A stretch of 45,811 nucleotides of DNA from positions 1-45,811 of the IMG/VR virus record IMGVR_UViG_3300035698_014120, one strand, 5' to 3'. The position numbers and the translations under genes were made by a program. Under the pieces are notes generated by a model. The model was given only the letters and a program-made list of their open reading frames with translations. It ran no database searches and was not told the DNA's origin. Position 1 is the first letter of the stretch. Each line of letters opens with the position of its first letter. This document shows positions 15,127-24,049 of this stretch, in pieces. Source of the DNA: a virus.

Positions 15127-16008
15127 TCAGGTGAAGGCGTAGTTTGCGTCTTCGATTTCTTGTGCAGCATTGGCCCTGGCGACACGAAGCTCAGCTGCGT
15201 AATCGCCTTCGCCGTATTTCTCAAGAACCTGATCATATGTGTATGAATGCGGCATACACTGGCCATCACGCATATCTGTCAGCATCGTTACACCAGACCA
15301 CTCACCAGCGGTCAAATCAGTATCTTCTGGCGGCTTCATACATCCAAGCTTGCCAACGATAATACGATCACCATCAGCGCACCAATCCATCAAAAGGCCG
15401 TATGTATGCTCATGCACGCAGAAGAATGACCGGTGGCGGTTTTTCATTGAAGATAGAGCGGCTGGCTGTTTCTTCGTCCCGGTCTTTTGGTAGTGAGCAA
15501 AGCCGATCTTTTCGAGCCAGAAGTAAGTGCCAAGGGGCACCCAGTTGAAGCCGAGTTCCTCTGCAAACACTTGCAGCAGATCGTGACCCCATTTCCCTTT
15601 TTGACCCTCTCCGCCCTTGGTCTCCGGACGCCGACGCCAGCGTTCTTCGTGATTGCCTTCGAGTAGCACCCACATCGGCTCATACATGCGGCCGTGATGC
15701 CTTGAGCGCTTGTGCTTTGCATTCGCAGCTTTGACGGCAGATTGCAGGGTGCGCAGAGCCTCTTTGAAGTCCAGCGCATCTCTCCAAGCCCGCGCACCGT
15801 CGAAGCGTTCAATCCAGGTTGTGACGTTGGCAAACTCACCGACATCGCCCATGACGATCACAAAATCAGGTTTTAAGTCCTGGATCATCTTAGCGATAGC
15901 TCTGATGCGATCGAGTGTCCGGTATGTTTCACTGTTCCGAACATGCAAATCTGGGATGATTAGCGCAGTCTTGCCGGCTGTGATCTGAATGAGTTTTCCG
16001 AAGTCCAT
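15127..16008 (-). CDS. Calcineurin-like metallophosphoesterase, 293 aa
   Basis: The metal-binding motifs are present in order: IPDLH (D20, H22), VIVMGDVGEFANV, EGNHEERW and the later VHEHTYG. Phage phosphoesterases of this kind act on nucleic-acid ends or nucleotides; the substrate is unknown. I chose ATG 16008 with GAAGAG upstream; a TTG at 16023 is possible. It is the last gene of the late strand, downstream of the spanins. Confidence 0.85.
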   Translation of the reverse strand: MDFGKLIQITAGKTALIIPDLHVRNSETYRTLDRIRAIAKMIQDLKPDFVIVMGDVGEFANVTTWIERFDGARAWRDALDFKEALRTLQSAVKAANAKHKRSRHHGRMYEPMWVLLEGNHEERWRRRPETKGGEGQKGKWGHDLLQVFAEELGFNWVPLGTYFWLEKIGFAHYQKTGTKKQPAALSSMKNRHRSFFCVHEHTYGLLMDWCADGDRIIVGKLGCMKPPEDTDLTAGEWSGVTMLTDMRDGQCMPHSYTYDQVLEKYGEGDYAAELRVARANAAQEIEDANYAFT

Positions 16009-16070
16009 CTTACTGCTCTTCAATGATTACTTTTCAAGGACTTAGGTAAAAAACCACACATCCAAAAATA

Positions 16071-16340
16071 TTATTCAGAAATCGCGTCATCAACGTAGCG
16101 ACGGACGGCTGCGAGCTTACCGCGGCAGTCTGCACCGGACTCTGATAGATCAAGAATGAACTCGGCCACATCGGCTTGCGTGTATGCCCCGCCTGGTGCT
16201 TTTGGGGCAGCCTGACAGCGTAGTAGGGCAGCAGGCGGGCTCACGGGCTGCGGAACGCGAACAATGCGCTCTACGGGCTCCTGAGGCGTCGCGCAGGCTG
16301 TCAGCGTAATAGCCAGGACGATTGCTGCAAGGTATCTCAT
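16071..16340 (-). CDS. Rz1-like outer-membrane spanin lipoprotein, 89 aa
   Basis: A lipoprotein signal peptide ending LTAC (lipobox, Cys16), then a Pro-rich stretch (VPQPVSPPAALL) typical of o-spanins, and a short helical C-terminus. It starts in a four-base overlap with the stop of the i-spanin gene. Together they would fuse the inner and outer membranes in the last step of lysis. Confidence 0.8.
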   Translation of the reverse strand: MRYLAAIVLAITLTACATPQEPVERIVRVPQPVSPPAALLRCQAAPKAPGGAYTQADVAEFILDLSESGADCRGKLAAVRRYVDDAISE

Positions 16341-16669
16341 CTCAGTGCCTCCAGGGCTGCATCAAGCACCGGAGCGACATCACCGTCTTCAAGACCAACC
16401 AGGCTATCACGGGCAGCGCGATATTGCTCTGACAGAGCCTCCTGACGCTCAATATCAGCCTCAATTGCTGCAATCGCCCTTGTCTGTCTTTCTGCCTCGG
16501 CTGCGGCTTCTTTGCGGATCGTCTCGATCTCTGCGCCAGCGTCGGACAGTTCCTGTTCAAGTTTGAAAATGCCAGCATCCTGCGCCCTGATTTCAGAGCG
16601 CATATCGAGAAACAGCCAGGCGATTGCTGCCAGCGCGAGCCAAGGCGCGATACGAAATACGGTAATCAT
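16337..16669 (-). CDS. Rz-like inner-membrane spanin, 110 aa
   Basis: MITVFRIAPWLALAAIAWLFL is a single N-terminal membrane anchor, followed by a long Glu/Ala/Arg coiled coil, the build of Rz. Start ATG 16669 overlaps the stop of the preceding gene by four bases; longer in-frame starts lie inside that gene and are rejected. Paired with the adjacent lipoprotein. Confidence 0.8.
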   Translation of the reverse strand: MITVFRIAPWLALAAIAWLFLDMRSEIRAQDAGIFKLEQELSDAGAEIETIRKEAAAEAERQTRAIAAIEADIERQEALSEQYRAARDSLVGLEDGDVAPVLDAALEALR

Positions 16670-17094
16670 CTGTAAAACCTCGAACGCGTGAGCCAGGGCG
16701 ACGGCAGGCCGAAGTATTTGCAGCGGTGCATCACGTCGGCATATGACTGATTGCGCAGCGCTTCTTCTGGCACGACTTGCACGAGCCAATCATAGAACTC
16801 GAACACACCGTCAGCGCGCTTGATGGGTTTGCCCCAGTCGACCTTTGCCGGTGCGTCGCGCCCATCCCGATCACCGATATACCACCTAATCTCGCGTGGT
16901 GAGCAGTTCGACCGTAAGCGCTCAGAGGTGCCGGAAACGATCGAGTAATCATCAAGATCTGGATGCTGAACGGCAGTCCAAATTGTTGCTGTCTTTGCAG
17001 CCGGAAACAGGCGGCCTTCGATACGGCCTGGCCCGATGACCGCAACAGATGCGATGATCATGACAAGCCAGAAATACTTGCGGGCGAAACTCAT
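16666..17094 (-). CDS. Lysis-cassette membrane or secreted protein, 142 aa
   Basis: The N-terminal residues 7-24 form a hydrophobic segment (FWLVMIIASVAVIGPG), a signal anchor or signal peptide, followed by a soluble Trp/Arg-rich domain with two cysteines. Not recognised. It is translationally coupled (four-base overlaps) to the holin-like gene and the i-spanin, so a role in lysis or its timing is plausible. Confidence 0.68.
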   Translation of the reverse strand: MSFARKYFWLVMIIASVAVIGPGRIEGRLFPAAKTATIWTAVQHPDLDDYSIVSGTSERLRSNCSPREIRWYIGDRDGRDAPAKVDWGKPIKRADGVFEFYDWLVQVVPEEALRNQSYADVMHRCKYFGLPSPWLTRSRFYR

Positions 17095-17504
17095 TCATTG
17101 CCATCCTTTGGCGATTTCGATTTGATCCAGTTTTCGGCAAGCGTAATGAATGCACTCGATGATGCACTCAGAAGCTTCCTGAAAAATAAGGGCCACCACC
17201 TCATTATCTCGATTGTCAGTTCGTGGCCTACGAACGCCAAAATAATACCGATTCCGAGTGTCGAGTGAATGCCGAGATCCCAAAATTCAGCAATCGGTGG
17301 GGTGCTGTAAATCGACACAAACGGGCCGACAACATAGCGTGCGATGCTTTGCTTCCGTGATTTCGCGGGCGTCTCGTTGACGAGATTTTTGACAACTACC
17401 GACATAGCGATCGCGAACCAAAAGCTGATCTGAAATCTGTATGTCTCGAGAAAATCCAACACTAAATCAACACCCCACCGCAGCGAGATAGATAGCCGCT
17501 GCAA
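17091..17504 (-). CDS. Holin-like membrane protein, up to 137 aa
   Basis: Two to three hydrophobic segments (about residues 25-40, 58-68 and 83-98) and a charged C-terminal tail (KSKSPKDGNE), lying between the amidase and spanin genes, are the marks of a phage holin. No family is named with confidence. The start is uncertain: TTG 17504 overlaps the amidase end by 38 bp, while an internal GTG (about 17462) would begin VLDFLETYRF. Confidence 0.7.
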   Translation of the reverse strand: MQRLSISLRWGVDLVLDFLETYRFQISFWFAIAMSVVVKNLVNETPAKSRKQSIARYVVGPFVSIYSTPPIAEFWDLGIHSTLGIGIILAFVGHELTIEIMRWWPLFFRKLLSASSSAFITLAENWIKSKSPKDGNE

Positions 17505-17997
17505 GGGCTTTCTTGTTATTATCTGCTACTGCACAGTCTCCGGCATTGTCGCCAAAGTAAGGCTCAAGCAGGAGTGCAGGCGCCTTGCCAGACACGAGGC
17601 TCTCATAGCCACGGCCTTTCACAGTTGCGTTGCGGATTTTGACGCCGCGATCCTTCAAACCGAGCGTCTTAACGATTGCAGCATGAACTTTTGCAGCAGC
17701 TTTCAGGCTACCTTTCGATCCGGATGAAAATGTCTCAGTCCCGGTTCCACCGCCTGCATTAAAGTGAGGCTCAATGCTAAGATCGCAGCCCCATGCGTCA
17801 ACACGCGCATAAACCTCTTCGATCTCGCGCTTGTAGGGCAGCGAGCCTTTGCGATGAAAAATCTTAATGTTTTTAGGATCGTGCGCGGCAATCATTTCTG
17901 CCAGGTCGGTGTTCCAAGCGTGCTCTTGCACACCGTCAACGCACCGCACAGCGCCGCCATCTTCAAAACTATGGCCGACAACAATAGCAATACGCAT
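17467..17997 (-). CDS. Endolysin: Amidase_3-type N-acetylmuramoyl-L-alanine amidase, 176 aa
   Basis: Cuts the amide bond between muramic acid and the peptide of peptidoglycan. Probable zinc ligands are H9 (VVGHSFEDGGAV), E25 (QEHAWN) and H78 (IEPHFNAG), with catalytic E145 (LLLEPYFGD). No cell-wall-binding domain and no signal peptide are present, so a holin is needed for release. It is the first gene of the lysis cassette and stands behind late-type element 2 (18025-18052). Confidence 0.9.
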   Translation of the reverse strand: MRIAIVVGHSFEDGGAVRCVDGVQEHAWNTDLAEMIAAHDPKNIKIFHRKGSLPYKREIEEVYARVDAWGCDLSIEPHFNAGGGTGTETFSSGSKGSLKAAAKVHAAIVKTLGLKDRGVKIRNATVKGRGYESLVSGKAPALLLEPYFGDNAGDCAVADNNKKALAAAIYLAAVGC

Positions 17998-18024
17998 TCG
18001 GAAACCTCTATCTACTTAATGTAG

Positions 18025-18052
18025 ATATCAGTCCCCAAATGCGTTTTCGGGC
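18025..18052 (-). promoter_or_regulatory. Late-type element copy 2 (upstream of lysis cassette)
   Basis: Minus strand: GCCCGAAAA, seven bases, GGGGACTGATAT, 27 bp before the amidase start. CCCGAAA and TTTGGGG are imperfect arms of a dyad. Confidence 0.75.
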
Positions 18053-18054
18053 GT

Positions 18055-20655
18055 TTAGCGAACCTCTTGAATAGTTTTGATTGGTGCAGTTAAGCTATAT
18101 CCGACACTAAACTCACCGGTTGGCGTATCTGTGTAGAAGATATCTTTTGATCCATCAATCCAACCAACGGTGCGTCCGATATCTGTTGCCAAAATCCGAC
18201 GCGTTCCAGCCGCGCCCGTTTGCGGCATATCTGGAATGGACTCCATAGAGTTAAAGTCCAATGTCATAGATACCTGACCATTGTCATCGACAGTCAGAAA
18301 GCGCTTCAGGCGATTTGAATATGAAACATCAGACCAATCTTCAAGTCTACCAATCAGTGAGTGGCCATCCTCACGATAGTTGATAAACGCACCGTCACTA
18401 TAAAGAGCATACATTTCGTCAAGCGCGAATAGTTTTACGACAACAGCATCTGCCGCAATAAGATCTGCGGGGCGCGGGATAACTTCCCAATCGCTCATGT
18501 CAGATTTGGAGATGGAGATATTGATACCGTCGGAAACAATGACACCCGCGGTGCCAGCCTCCATATAATATGGCGCAGAAATACCGCAGTCTGATACATA
18601 CATTGTTAGCCCATCTTTATTCTCATAGATGCGCTCAGATGCGGCGATAAGGAACCGCTTATTTTTAACATCTCGAGTTATAGCATGAACGAACTCATCA
18701 CGCCTTGCTCTCACTGACGTAGAGACGTTATCAAAGTATGCGTCTTTTGTGCCGGTGATATTGATCTCAAATTCCGTGCTCGACGGTGTATCAAATGAGA
18801 GGCTCTTGTTCTGCCATGTGCCGTCCGCATCCACTTCGATGGATTTGCTTTGGCCTGTGATTTCTTCGTCACTGCCGTAGTTAGTTGTGGTCATATACAC
18901 AGTTCCGCCCGCATATGCACCAGAAAGCGATAGATAAAAATGATCGACATCATCAATAGAAACGCGAACAGCTCCAGCGTTTGTCAATCCCTTGTAGATT
19001 GGAACAACTTGCCCGTCTGTGAACTGATTAAGCGTGTTACCATACATAGCAACATCCTTAATAGGCTCAATTGAAGCATTAGAAACCCAAACTTTATCAT
19101 CCGCCCTTCCATCGACTCCTTTGGCGATAAGGCCGATATCGAATGCACCCTTTGCGCTGACGGGCTGACCATTCCGAGAGAAAGAAACTTTGAAGATATT
19201 CTCAATATCATTTGCCAAGATCGCAGAAAAATTAAGACCATGACCGTCCGATCTCGGTCGAATTGTAATGGTCTTATTGTAGTTGTCATGCCTGATGATC
19301 TCCCACTTTACATCGTAAAGAAGACCAGTCGGCGCCCGAAACTGGTTCCTTACAAAGAAATAGGTTCCTTCGCCCTTGATTGTATTGGTGTCTGTAGATC
19401 CAGCATAAAATCCAGTATTAGCAAAATCAAAATGCTGGAAGTTTCCCATTGTCGACATAGGAAGGATTTCAGTAGCAGTCAAAATCGCATTAGAAGAAAC
19501 CTCTGCAAGCATGTCAGCTGAAACAGTGAACACGCCCGCCGGAACGTTGAGGCGGCGCGATAGAGAGTATTGTGCAGTGCTTACATCAACACTTGCATCT
19601 CGCGCCAAGTAATACTGACCACCCGATTGCTGGGGAGGCTGAACAGTATCAAGAACGACTGGCGTATCCTGACCGTCAGACTCCCACTCTGACAAATCGC
19701 CAGACTCAAAATCACCGTTTGGCAGTGGGATAGCCGCAGACTGCCTCGATTTAAGCTCGATGTTATTCCAACGGTCGGATGCGTCGTATAGATACACCTT
19801 ACCGGCTGCCCTTGCGAGAGTGCCAACGCCGCCGAGAGCTTCAATCTGAACCAAGGTATCCGGCGCTGTCCGGATCTTAGTCCAAGTCCGTCCGCAATCT
19901 TCGGAAATAGAAAAGTAGTCGGAATGCAGAGCCACCAGAATACCAGCCTTAGCCTGTGGCTGCGTCGGAACCATTTCCTCGCCAGTTTCCGGATCGGTGT
20001 AAGTGTTATCAGGCTGGTTGTCAGAAGGATCTGGCGCACCGTCTTCTTCGTCGATCTCTTCTGGCTCTTCTGTCGCGTCTGGATCGACTTCTTCCGGATC
20101 TTCCGAGACAATAGCGAGGTGCGTTGCATTGACCCACCACTCTCCGGTGCGCTCGATGTAGGTCAGCTCAAAGAGGTCGGCAGTGCCAGATGGGCGCGGA
20201 TTTAGAGGCTGACCGTCGCCGGACCATTTTACATTTGCAGGCCATGTGACTGCGCAATCGACGGACGCAAAAACAATGGCCGTCATTTTCCAAAACCGTG
20301 TCCGAGGCTTTTTAGCATCTCCGGAAAAATCGAACGGCACCTGATCGGATGGAACTGACTGAGACTTGCTGAGCGAGATATTCAGAGAGCTGCCGCCCCG
20401 GATAATATATGCGCAGCCGTCAGAAGGCTCCAAGTTGTAGCCGTCACCGTCTCCGTATCGCGCAGTCATTGCAATATTTGAAAGCTCAAAGTTGCGATGA
20501 ATGGTCTGACCGTGATCTTCATGACCGCGTGTTGAGACCTCGAATTCTTGCCCTTCAATGACAAGCTCGCCGCCGGTGCCGACAACAACAGGGTCAGGGC
20601 GCGCCCCAATCTCCCGGACAAGACCTTCACTTACAATTTTGCGTTCGAATGACAT
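18055..20655 (-). CDS. Large tail fibre/tail spike protein, 866 aa
   Basis: Probable receptor-binding protein at the end of the tail operon. An N-terminal virion-attachment part (about 1-195) is followed by an acidic Asp/Glu/Pro linker (about 195-235). A region with an Asp-box-like SEDCGRTWT comes next, then a carbohydrate-binding-like jelly-roll start NGDFESGDLSEWESDG (about 310). The rest is a beta-rich region with a second propeller-like part at the C-terminus. It overlaps the next upstream gene by one base. Domain names are inference from local motifs. I cannot say which sugar or surface it binds. Confidence 0.78.
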   Translation of the reverse strand: MSFERKIVSEGLVREIGARPDPVVVGTGGELVIEGQEFEVSTRGHEDHGQTIHRNFELSNIAMTARYGDGDGYNLEPSDGCAYIIRGGSSLNISLSKSQSVPSDQVPFDFSGDAKKPRTRFWKMTAIVFASVDCAVTWPANVKWSGDGQPLNPRPSGTADLFELTYIERTGEWWVNATHLAIVSEDPEEVDPDATEEPEEIDEEDGAPDPSDNQPDNTYTDPETGEEMVPTQPQAKAGILVALHSDYFSISEDCGRTWTKIRTAPDTLVQIEALGGVGTLARAAGKVYLYDASDRWNNIELKSRQSAAIPLPNGDFESGDLSEWESDGQDTPVVLDTVQPPQQSGGQYYLARDASVDVSTAQYSLSRRLNVPAGVFTVSADMLAEVSSNAILTATEILPMSTMGNFQHFDFANTGFYAGSTDTNTIKGEGTYFFVRNQFRAPTGLLYDVKWEIIRHDNYNKTITIRPRSDGHGLNFSAILANDIENIFKVSFSRNGQPVSAKGAFDIGLIAKGVDGRADDKVWVSNASIEPIKDVAMYGNTLNQFTDGQVVPIYKGLTNAGAVRVSIDDVDHFYLSLSGAYAGGTVYMTTTNYGSDEEITGQSKSIEVDADGTWQNKSLSFDTPSSTEFEINITGTKDAYFDNVSTSVRARRDEFVHAITRDVKNKRFLIAASERIYENKDGLTMYVSDCGISAPYYMEAGTAGVIVSDGINISISKSDMSDWEVIPRPADLIAADAVVVKLFALDEMYALYSDGAFINYREDGHSLIGRLEDWSDVSYSNRLKRFLTVDDNGQVSMTLDFNSMESIPDMPQTGAAGTRRILATDIGRTVGWIDGSKDIFYTDTPTGEFSVGYSLTAPIKTIQEVR

Positions 20656-22322
20656 TAGATATTAACCCCTTGCGGCACTTCTACTGATCCGGAAATAGAG
20701 ACAAAAACCTCATGTTCAAAATCACCAGAGGTGGCCGGTGTCGCTTTTATTGTGATTTTTGTGGGACCTGGTGTTTCGCCAGAAAGGAATGCGGCAGCCT
20801 GTTCTGCGCCGGCGTTCTCGATCGATACGTCAATGCGACCTTCAACACTTTTCGGCGTTCCAGACTCAACCTCAATAGCCAGATCTTCGCCTGCATCAGT
20901 GCCGGGGCACGCTGCAATAGTGCCGCTCATCCACTGCCGCCCATTGCTCCAAAAGAGGCTGTATCCGATCAGCCGTCCGTTTACTGAGCCGCCTGGGATC
21001 AGGGGGTGCGCGATCGTCGCAGTGCAGTCTTCCGTGATAAGCGAAGGGTCTGGCATGTCGCACTCGAACTCGACAGTCACGCAGCGAGACGCAACACGCG
21101 CCCTTGCACGAACCCGCTCGACAGCGTGCGCCAAGGCTTGCTGACCGCGTGTTGATCGAAAGAAGGACGACACGCGCCGGCTACTCAAATAAGAGGTCTC
21201 ACCAGAGAGCGACCATTTTGCTGCGTCTCTTGATGAGCCGGAGTAGTGATCTTCACGAGCGGTGTATACGCTTGACCCATCGACTACCTCATCGCCTTCA
21301 TTGTAGTCTTTATTTGCCTGCCAACTCGACGCAGATGACCGCTCAGAGATATCGCGTAGTGCAACCGTTTCGATCTCCTCTTCACCTTCCGCCGCGCCGT
21401 CTTGCAGCGATACCGGAAAAGAAAACTCGGACGTCTCCGTGCGGTTAGTCTCAAAGTTGTGCTCGATAGAAAGGCTAAGATCCATCTCAGCCACGGTCAG
21501 ATACTGTTTTTCAAGTCTTCCGTCGAACGCAGGATCGAGTTCGTTTCCAGGTGTAGTTCCAAATCGAGAATGCTTTGTCTCGACTGGCTTGAAAACGAGC
21601 ATCTTCTGAGCCGCAGAGCCGCGGATGACGCTAAAACCTGAACCGATACCCATCCCTGCTCTTGGAAATCCAGACTTAATATCGCTCATGTTCGCAGTTG
21701 TGAAATCGCGGAAGACGTTACCGCTGTGCAGATTAAATACCTGCCTGACGGCCTGTTTCCACTTCGCCGTGAGTTCGATACCAAAACTCGGCGCAACGGG
21801 CTGACGATCGTATGAGATGCTATCAGTATGCGGCAGGATCGACAGATTTGTAGAGCCAGACAAAGCATCGACAACAGACACGCCACCGGTGCGCGAGTAA
21901 GCAAGGATTGAGCTGCGTCCGGCGAGGATTTCAGCCCAGTCATCTTCGCTGCCTTGAGGCACGAACAGGGTGTCCCAAAAGGGTGCCTGCTTCATATCTT
22001 CTGCAAGTAATGCAAGAAGCTCATCGAGATCGGCGGGACGTGCAACAGCTTCCAAATCAACAGTGCGGCCGACTGCACCGCGAGGCACACTCGACAGCGT
22101 AGCATCTGCAATCAACTTGCCAGCGGATGATAGAAAAACCCGCTTATTCAAAAGCGCTGAAATCGGCGTGCGTGGATTTTTGACGCGCATACGAATGACA
22201 GGCAACTCCCCATCATTGCATTCAATCTCCAAATCAAGTGCATCGAGATCGCGCCGGGTATGAGTGAACTTATTAAAAACCTCATCATCTCCAACTAATG
22301 CGATATATGGGGCTGCTCTCAT
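20655..22322 (-). CDS. Tail tip/hub-like protein with carbohydrate-binding insert, 555 aa
   Basis: Position after the tape measure and before the fibre, large size and beta-rich composition suggest a tail-tip hub. Around residues 335-370, SSWQANKDYNEGDEVVDGSS...YTAREDHYSG resembles a CBM5/12 (chitin-binding type 3) fold with its W...Y..GD.V....Y pattern. The rest matches no family I can name. Start and stop overlap both neighbours, consistent with one tail operon. Confidence 0.7.
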   Translation of the reverse strand: MRAAPYIALVGDDEVFNKFTHTRRDLDALDLEIECNDGELPVIRMRVKNPRTPISALLNKRVFLSSAGKLIADATLSSVPRGAVGRTVDLEAVARPADLDELLALLAEDMKQAPFWDTLFVPQGSEDDWAEILAGRSSILAYSRTGGVSVVDALSGSTNLSILPHTDSISYDRQPVAPSFGIELTAKWKQAVRQVFNLHSGNVFRDFTTANMSDIKSGFPRAGMGIGSGFSVIRGSAAQKMLVFKPVETKHSRFGTTPGNELDPAFDGRLEKQYLTVAEMDLSLSIEHNFETNRTETSEFSFPVSLQDGAAEGEEEIETVALRDISERSSASSWQANKDYNEGDEVVDGSSVYTAREDHYSGSSRDAAKWSLSGETSYLSSRRVSSFFRSTRGQQALAHAVERVRARARVASRCVTVEFECDMPDPSLITEDCTATIAHPLIPGGSVNGRLIGYSLFWSNGRQWMSGTIAACPGTDAGEDLAIEVESGTPKSVEGRIDVSIENAGAEQAAAFLSGETPGPTKITIKATPATSGDFEHEVFVSISGSVEVPQGVNI

Positions 22323-22666
22323 TCCGTCGGTTCCGCTTCCATTTCAATCCAGGCTAAATCAGCCTCAATCCAGATATAGTCCCCGGCGTCTGGCTGCGGA
22401 AATGGAGCCTGCCAGTCGTAGTTTTCGTCAAGAGACCAAGATGGGAATGGTTGCGGGGTAATGAATACGTCAGGACCTCCGAGATAAAGCATTCCCGGTG
22501 CAGCGTATTGTTTACGAATGGAGTTGTTATATGAGGTTTGAACCCAATGACCGCCGAGTCCGAGGTCGTCGCGAAGATATTTCTCGCCACGATGCTCTTG
22601 AACATCCGGGACGCGAACAACTAAGACAACAACCTCATCATCGCTTAATCCTGCAAAATTAGCCAT
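22319..22666 (-). CDS. Small conserved tail protein of marine-phage type, 115 aa
   Basis: The pattern GGHWVQTSYNNSIRK, GMLYLGGPDVFITPQPFPSW, LDENYDWQAPFPQPD is one I know from small structural proteins of many marine phages, including cyanophages, where it is usually linked to tail fibres. Function is not established. It sits between the Gly-rich adhesin-like gene and the tip protein. Confidence 0.75.
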   Translation of the reverse strand: MANFAGLSDDEVVVLVVRVPDVQEHRGEKYLRDDLGLGGHWVQTSYNNSIRKQYAAPGMLYLGGPDVFITPQPFPSWSLDENYDWQAPFPQPDAGDYIWIEADLAWIEMEAEPTE

Positions 22667-24049
22667 TTATTCAATCCTGTATGTGACTATAATGAAGCCA
22701 GATGCACCGTTCCCGGCGTTAGGCGCAGCATCGAACAAGGCTCCTCCACCACCTGATCCCGTATTTGGCTCGCCGTTCTGAGAGGCATTACCCCCTCCAT
22801 GCGTAGCAGTTCCAGCGACGACGGCTGCCTGAGATTGCCCACCGGCGCCACCTCCGCATACGGAAAAAGTTCTATCACCGAGTATGATATCTAAACCAAT
22901 TCCTCCATTTCCTGAGACTCCGGTTGATGCATCGCCGCCTGGCCCCCTGGCACCACCGCCCCCGCCCATTCCAGATAAGTCGTAGTTTGACCCCTGGATG
23001 TGAGCATATCCTCCACGATTTCCGAAATATTTGATTCCAGTGCCTGGAGAGATTGTTGAACTCGGAAAAGCCGTAGAACCGCCACCACCTGACCCACCAT
23101 CTCTTTTTGTTCCAACCGTAGCAGAGTCGTAAGAGATACCACCCCCTCCACCAGATGCAGAAAGCCCAAGAAAAGAGGAGTTACTACCGCGAAATCCGTG
23201 CATGTTTGCAGTGCTCGAACTACTATAACCGGCGGCACCACCCGACCCTACGATTGCAGCGTGATCTCCTGCTTCAGCGTAAGTCGACATTTGGTAAAAA
23301 CCACCGGCACCACCACCACCACCGCCAACACCACCGGTTCCACCCTCAGCACCACCACCACCACCTGCCGCGATATAAGTGGTTAAATCTCCAGGATACG
23401 TGACGCTTAGCAAACCCGACGAGGTGAACCTATGAGCTCGCCACTTCGCTCCATTTTCCTCTACATATTCCCAAACTTCATCACCACCGACCGCCTCTAC
23501 AAGCTCACTTGGAAGAGTTGGGGTATTATCAACAACCTCAACCGACGCCCCAATCTCCTCACCAGAAATCGACCAGCGCGCGTCTGCCTTTCTTTCTTTG
23601 TTCGAGTTTGAAAAGCCGTTCACCATGATCGTTAGGATCGGACGGTATGAGAAATACGCCGCGCCAGGCACGTTCAGCGTCTTGCCCTCTGGCCGAGACA
23701 GAATGCGGCCGTCAGCAGAGTGGGCAACGATAGAGCCGGGCACAGGATCGCGTGTCAGGGTCACAGACGGACCCGGCTCGATGAACTCGGCCGGATAGTG
23801 AACCGTGATGACAGAGCCAGGGAAAATCCCAGTCAGAGCAGGCGCATTGTGATCGGTGCAAGAAATCGAAACGGCATATGAGTCAAAGCCGTCATATTTC
23901 AGATTGATCAACGTTCCGTCGATAGCCCGCTCAGCCTGATATGATCCGGAAATAGGCTCATGCGAAGTGTCAATGAAACGAGACGAGCCAACGACGATAG
24001 GGATCTCGACATTGTCTTTGAAAATGCGAAGGTTGGTTTTAGTTGTCAT
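22667..24049 (-). CDS. Glycine-rich tail adhesin-like protein, 460 aa
   Basis: The N-terminal 230 residues are beta-rich and probably attach to the tail. From about residue 230 the chain is extremely glycine-rich (repeated GGGGG, GGGGGAGG, GGNASQNG). It ends in NAGNGASGFIIVTYRIE, a closing motif typical of Gly-rich phage tail domains. Gly-rich sandwich folds of this kind (as in phage S16 gp38-like adhesins) present variable loops to host receptors. The start overlaps the tape measure stop by four bases. Confidence 0.78.
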   Translation of the reverse strand: MTTKTNLRIFKDNVEIPIVVGSSRFIDTSHEPISGSYQAERAIDGTLINLKYDGFDSYAVSISCTDHNAPALTGIFPGSVITVHYPAEFIEPGPSVTLTRDPVPGSIVAHSADGRILSRPEGKTLNVPGAAYFSYRPILTIMVNGFSNSNKERKADARWSISGEEIGASVEVVDNTPTLPSELVEAVGGDEVWEYVEENGAKWRAHRFTSSGLLSVTYPGDLTTYIAAGGGGGAEGGTGGVGGGGGGAGGFYQMSTYAEAGDHAAIVGSGGAAGYSSSSTANMHGFRGSNSSFLGLSASGGGGGISYDSATVGTKRDGGSGGGGSTAFPSSTISPGTGIKYFGNRGGYAHIQGSNYDLSGMGGGGGARGPGGDASTGVSGNGGIGLDIILGDRTFSVCGGGAGGQSQAAVVAGTATHGGGNASQNGEPNTGSGGGGALFDAAPNAGNGASGFIIVTYRIE

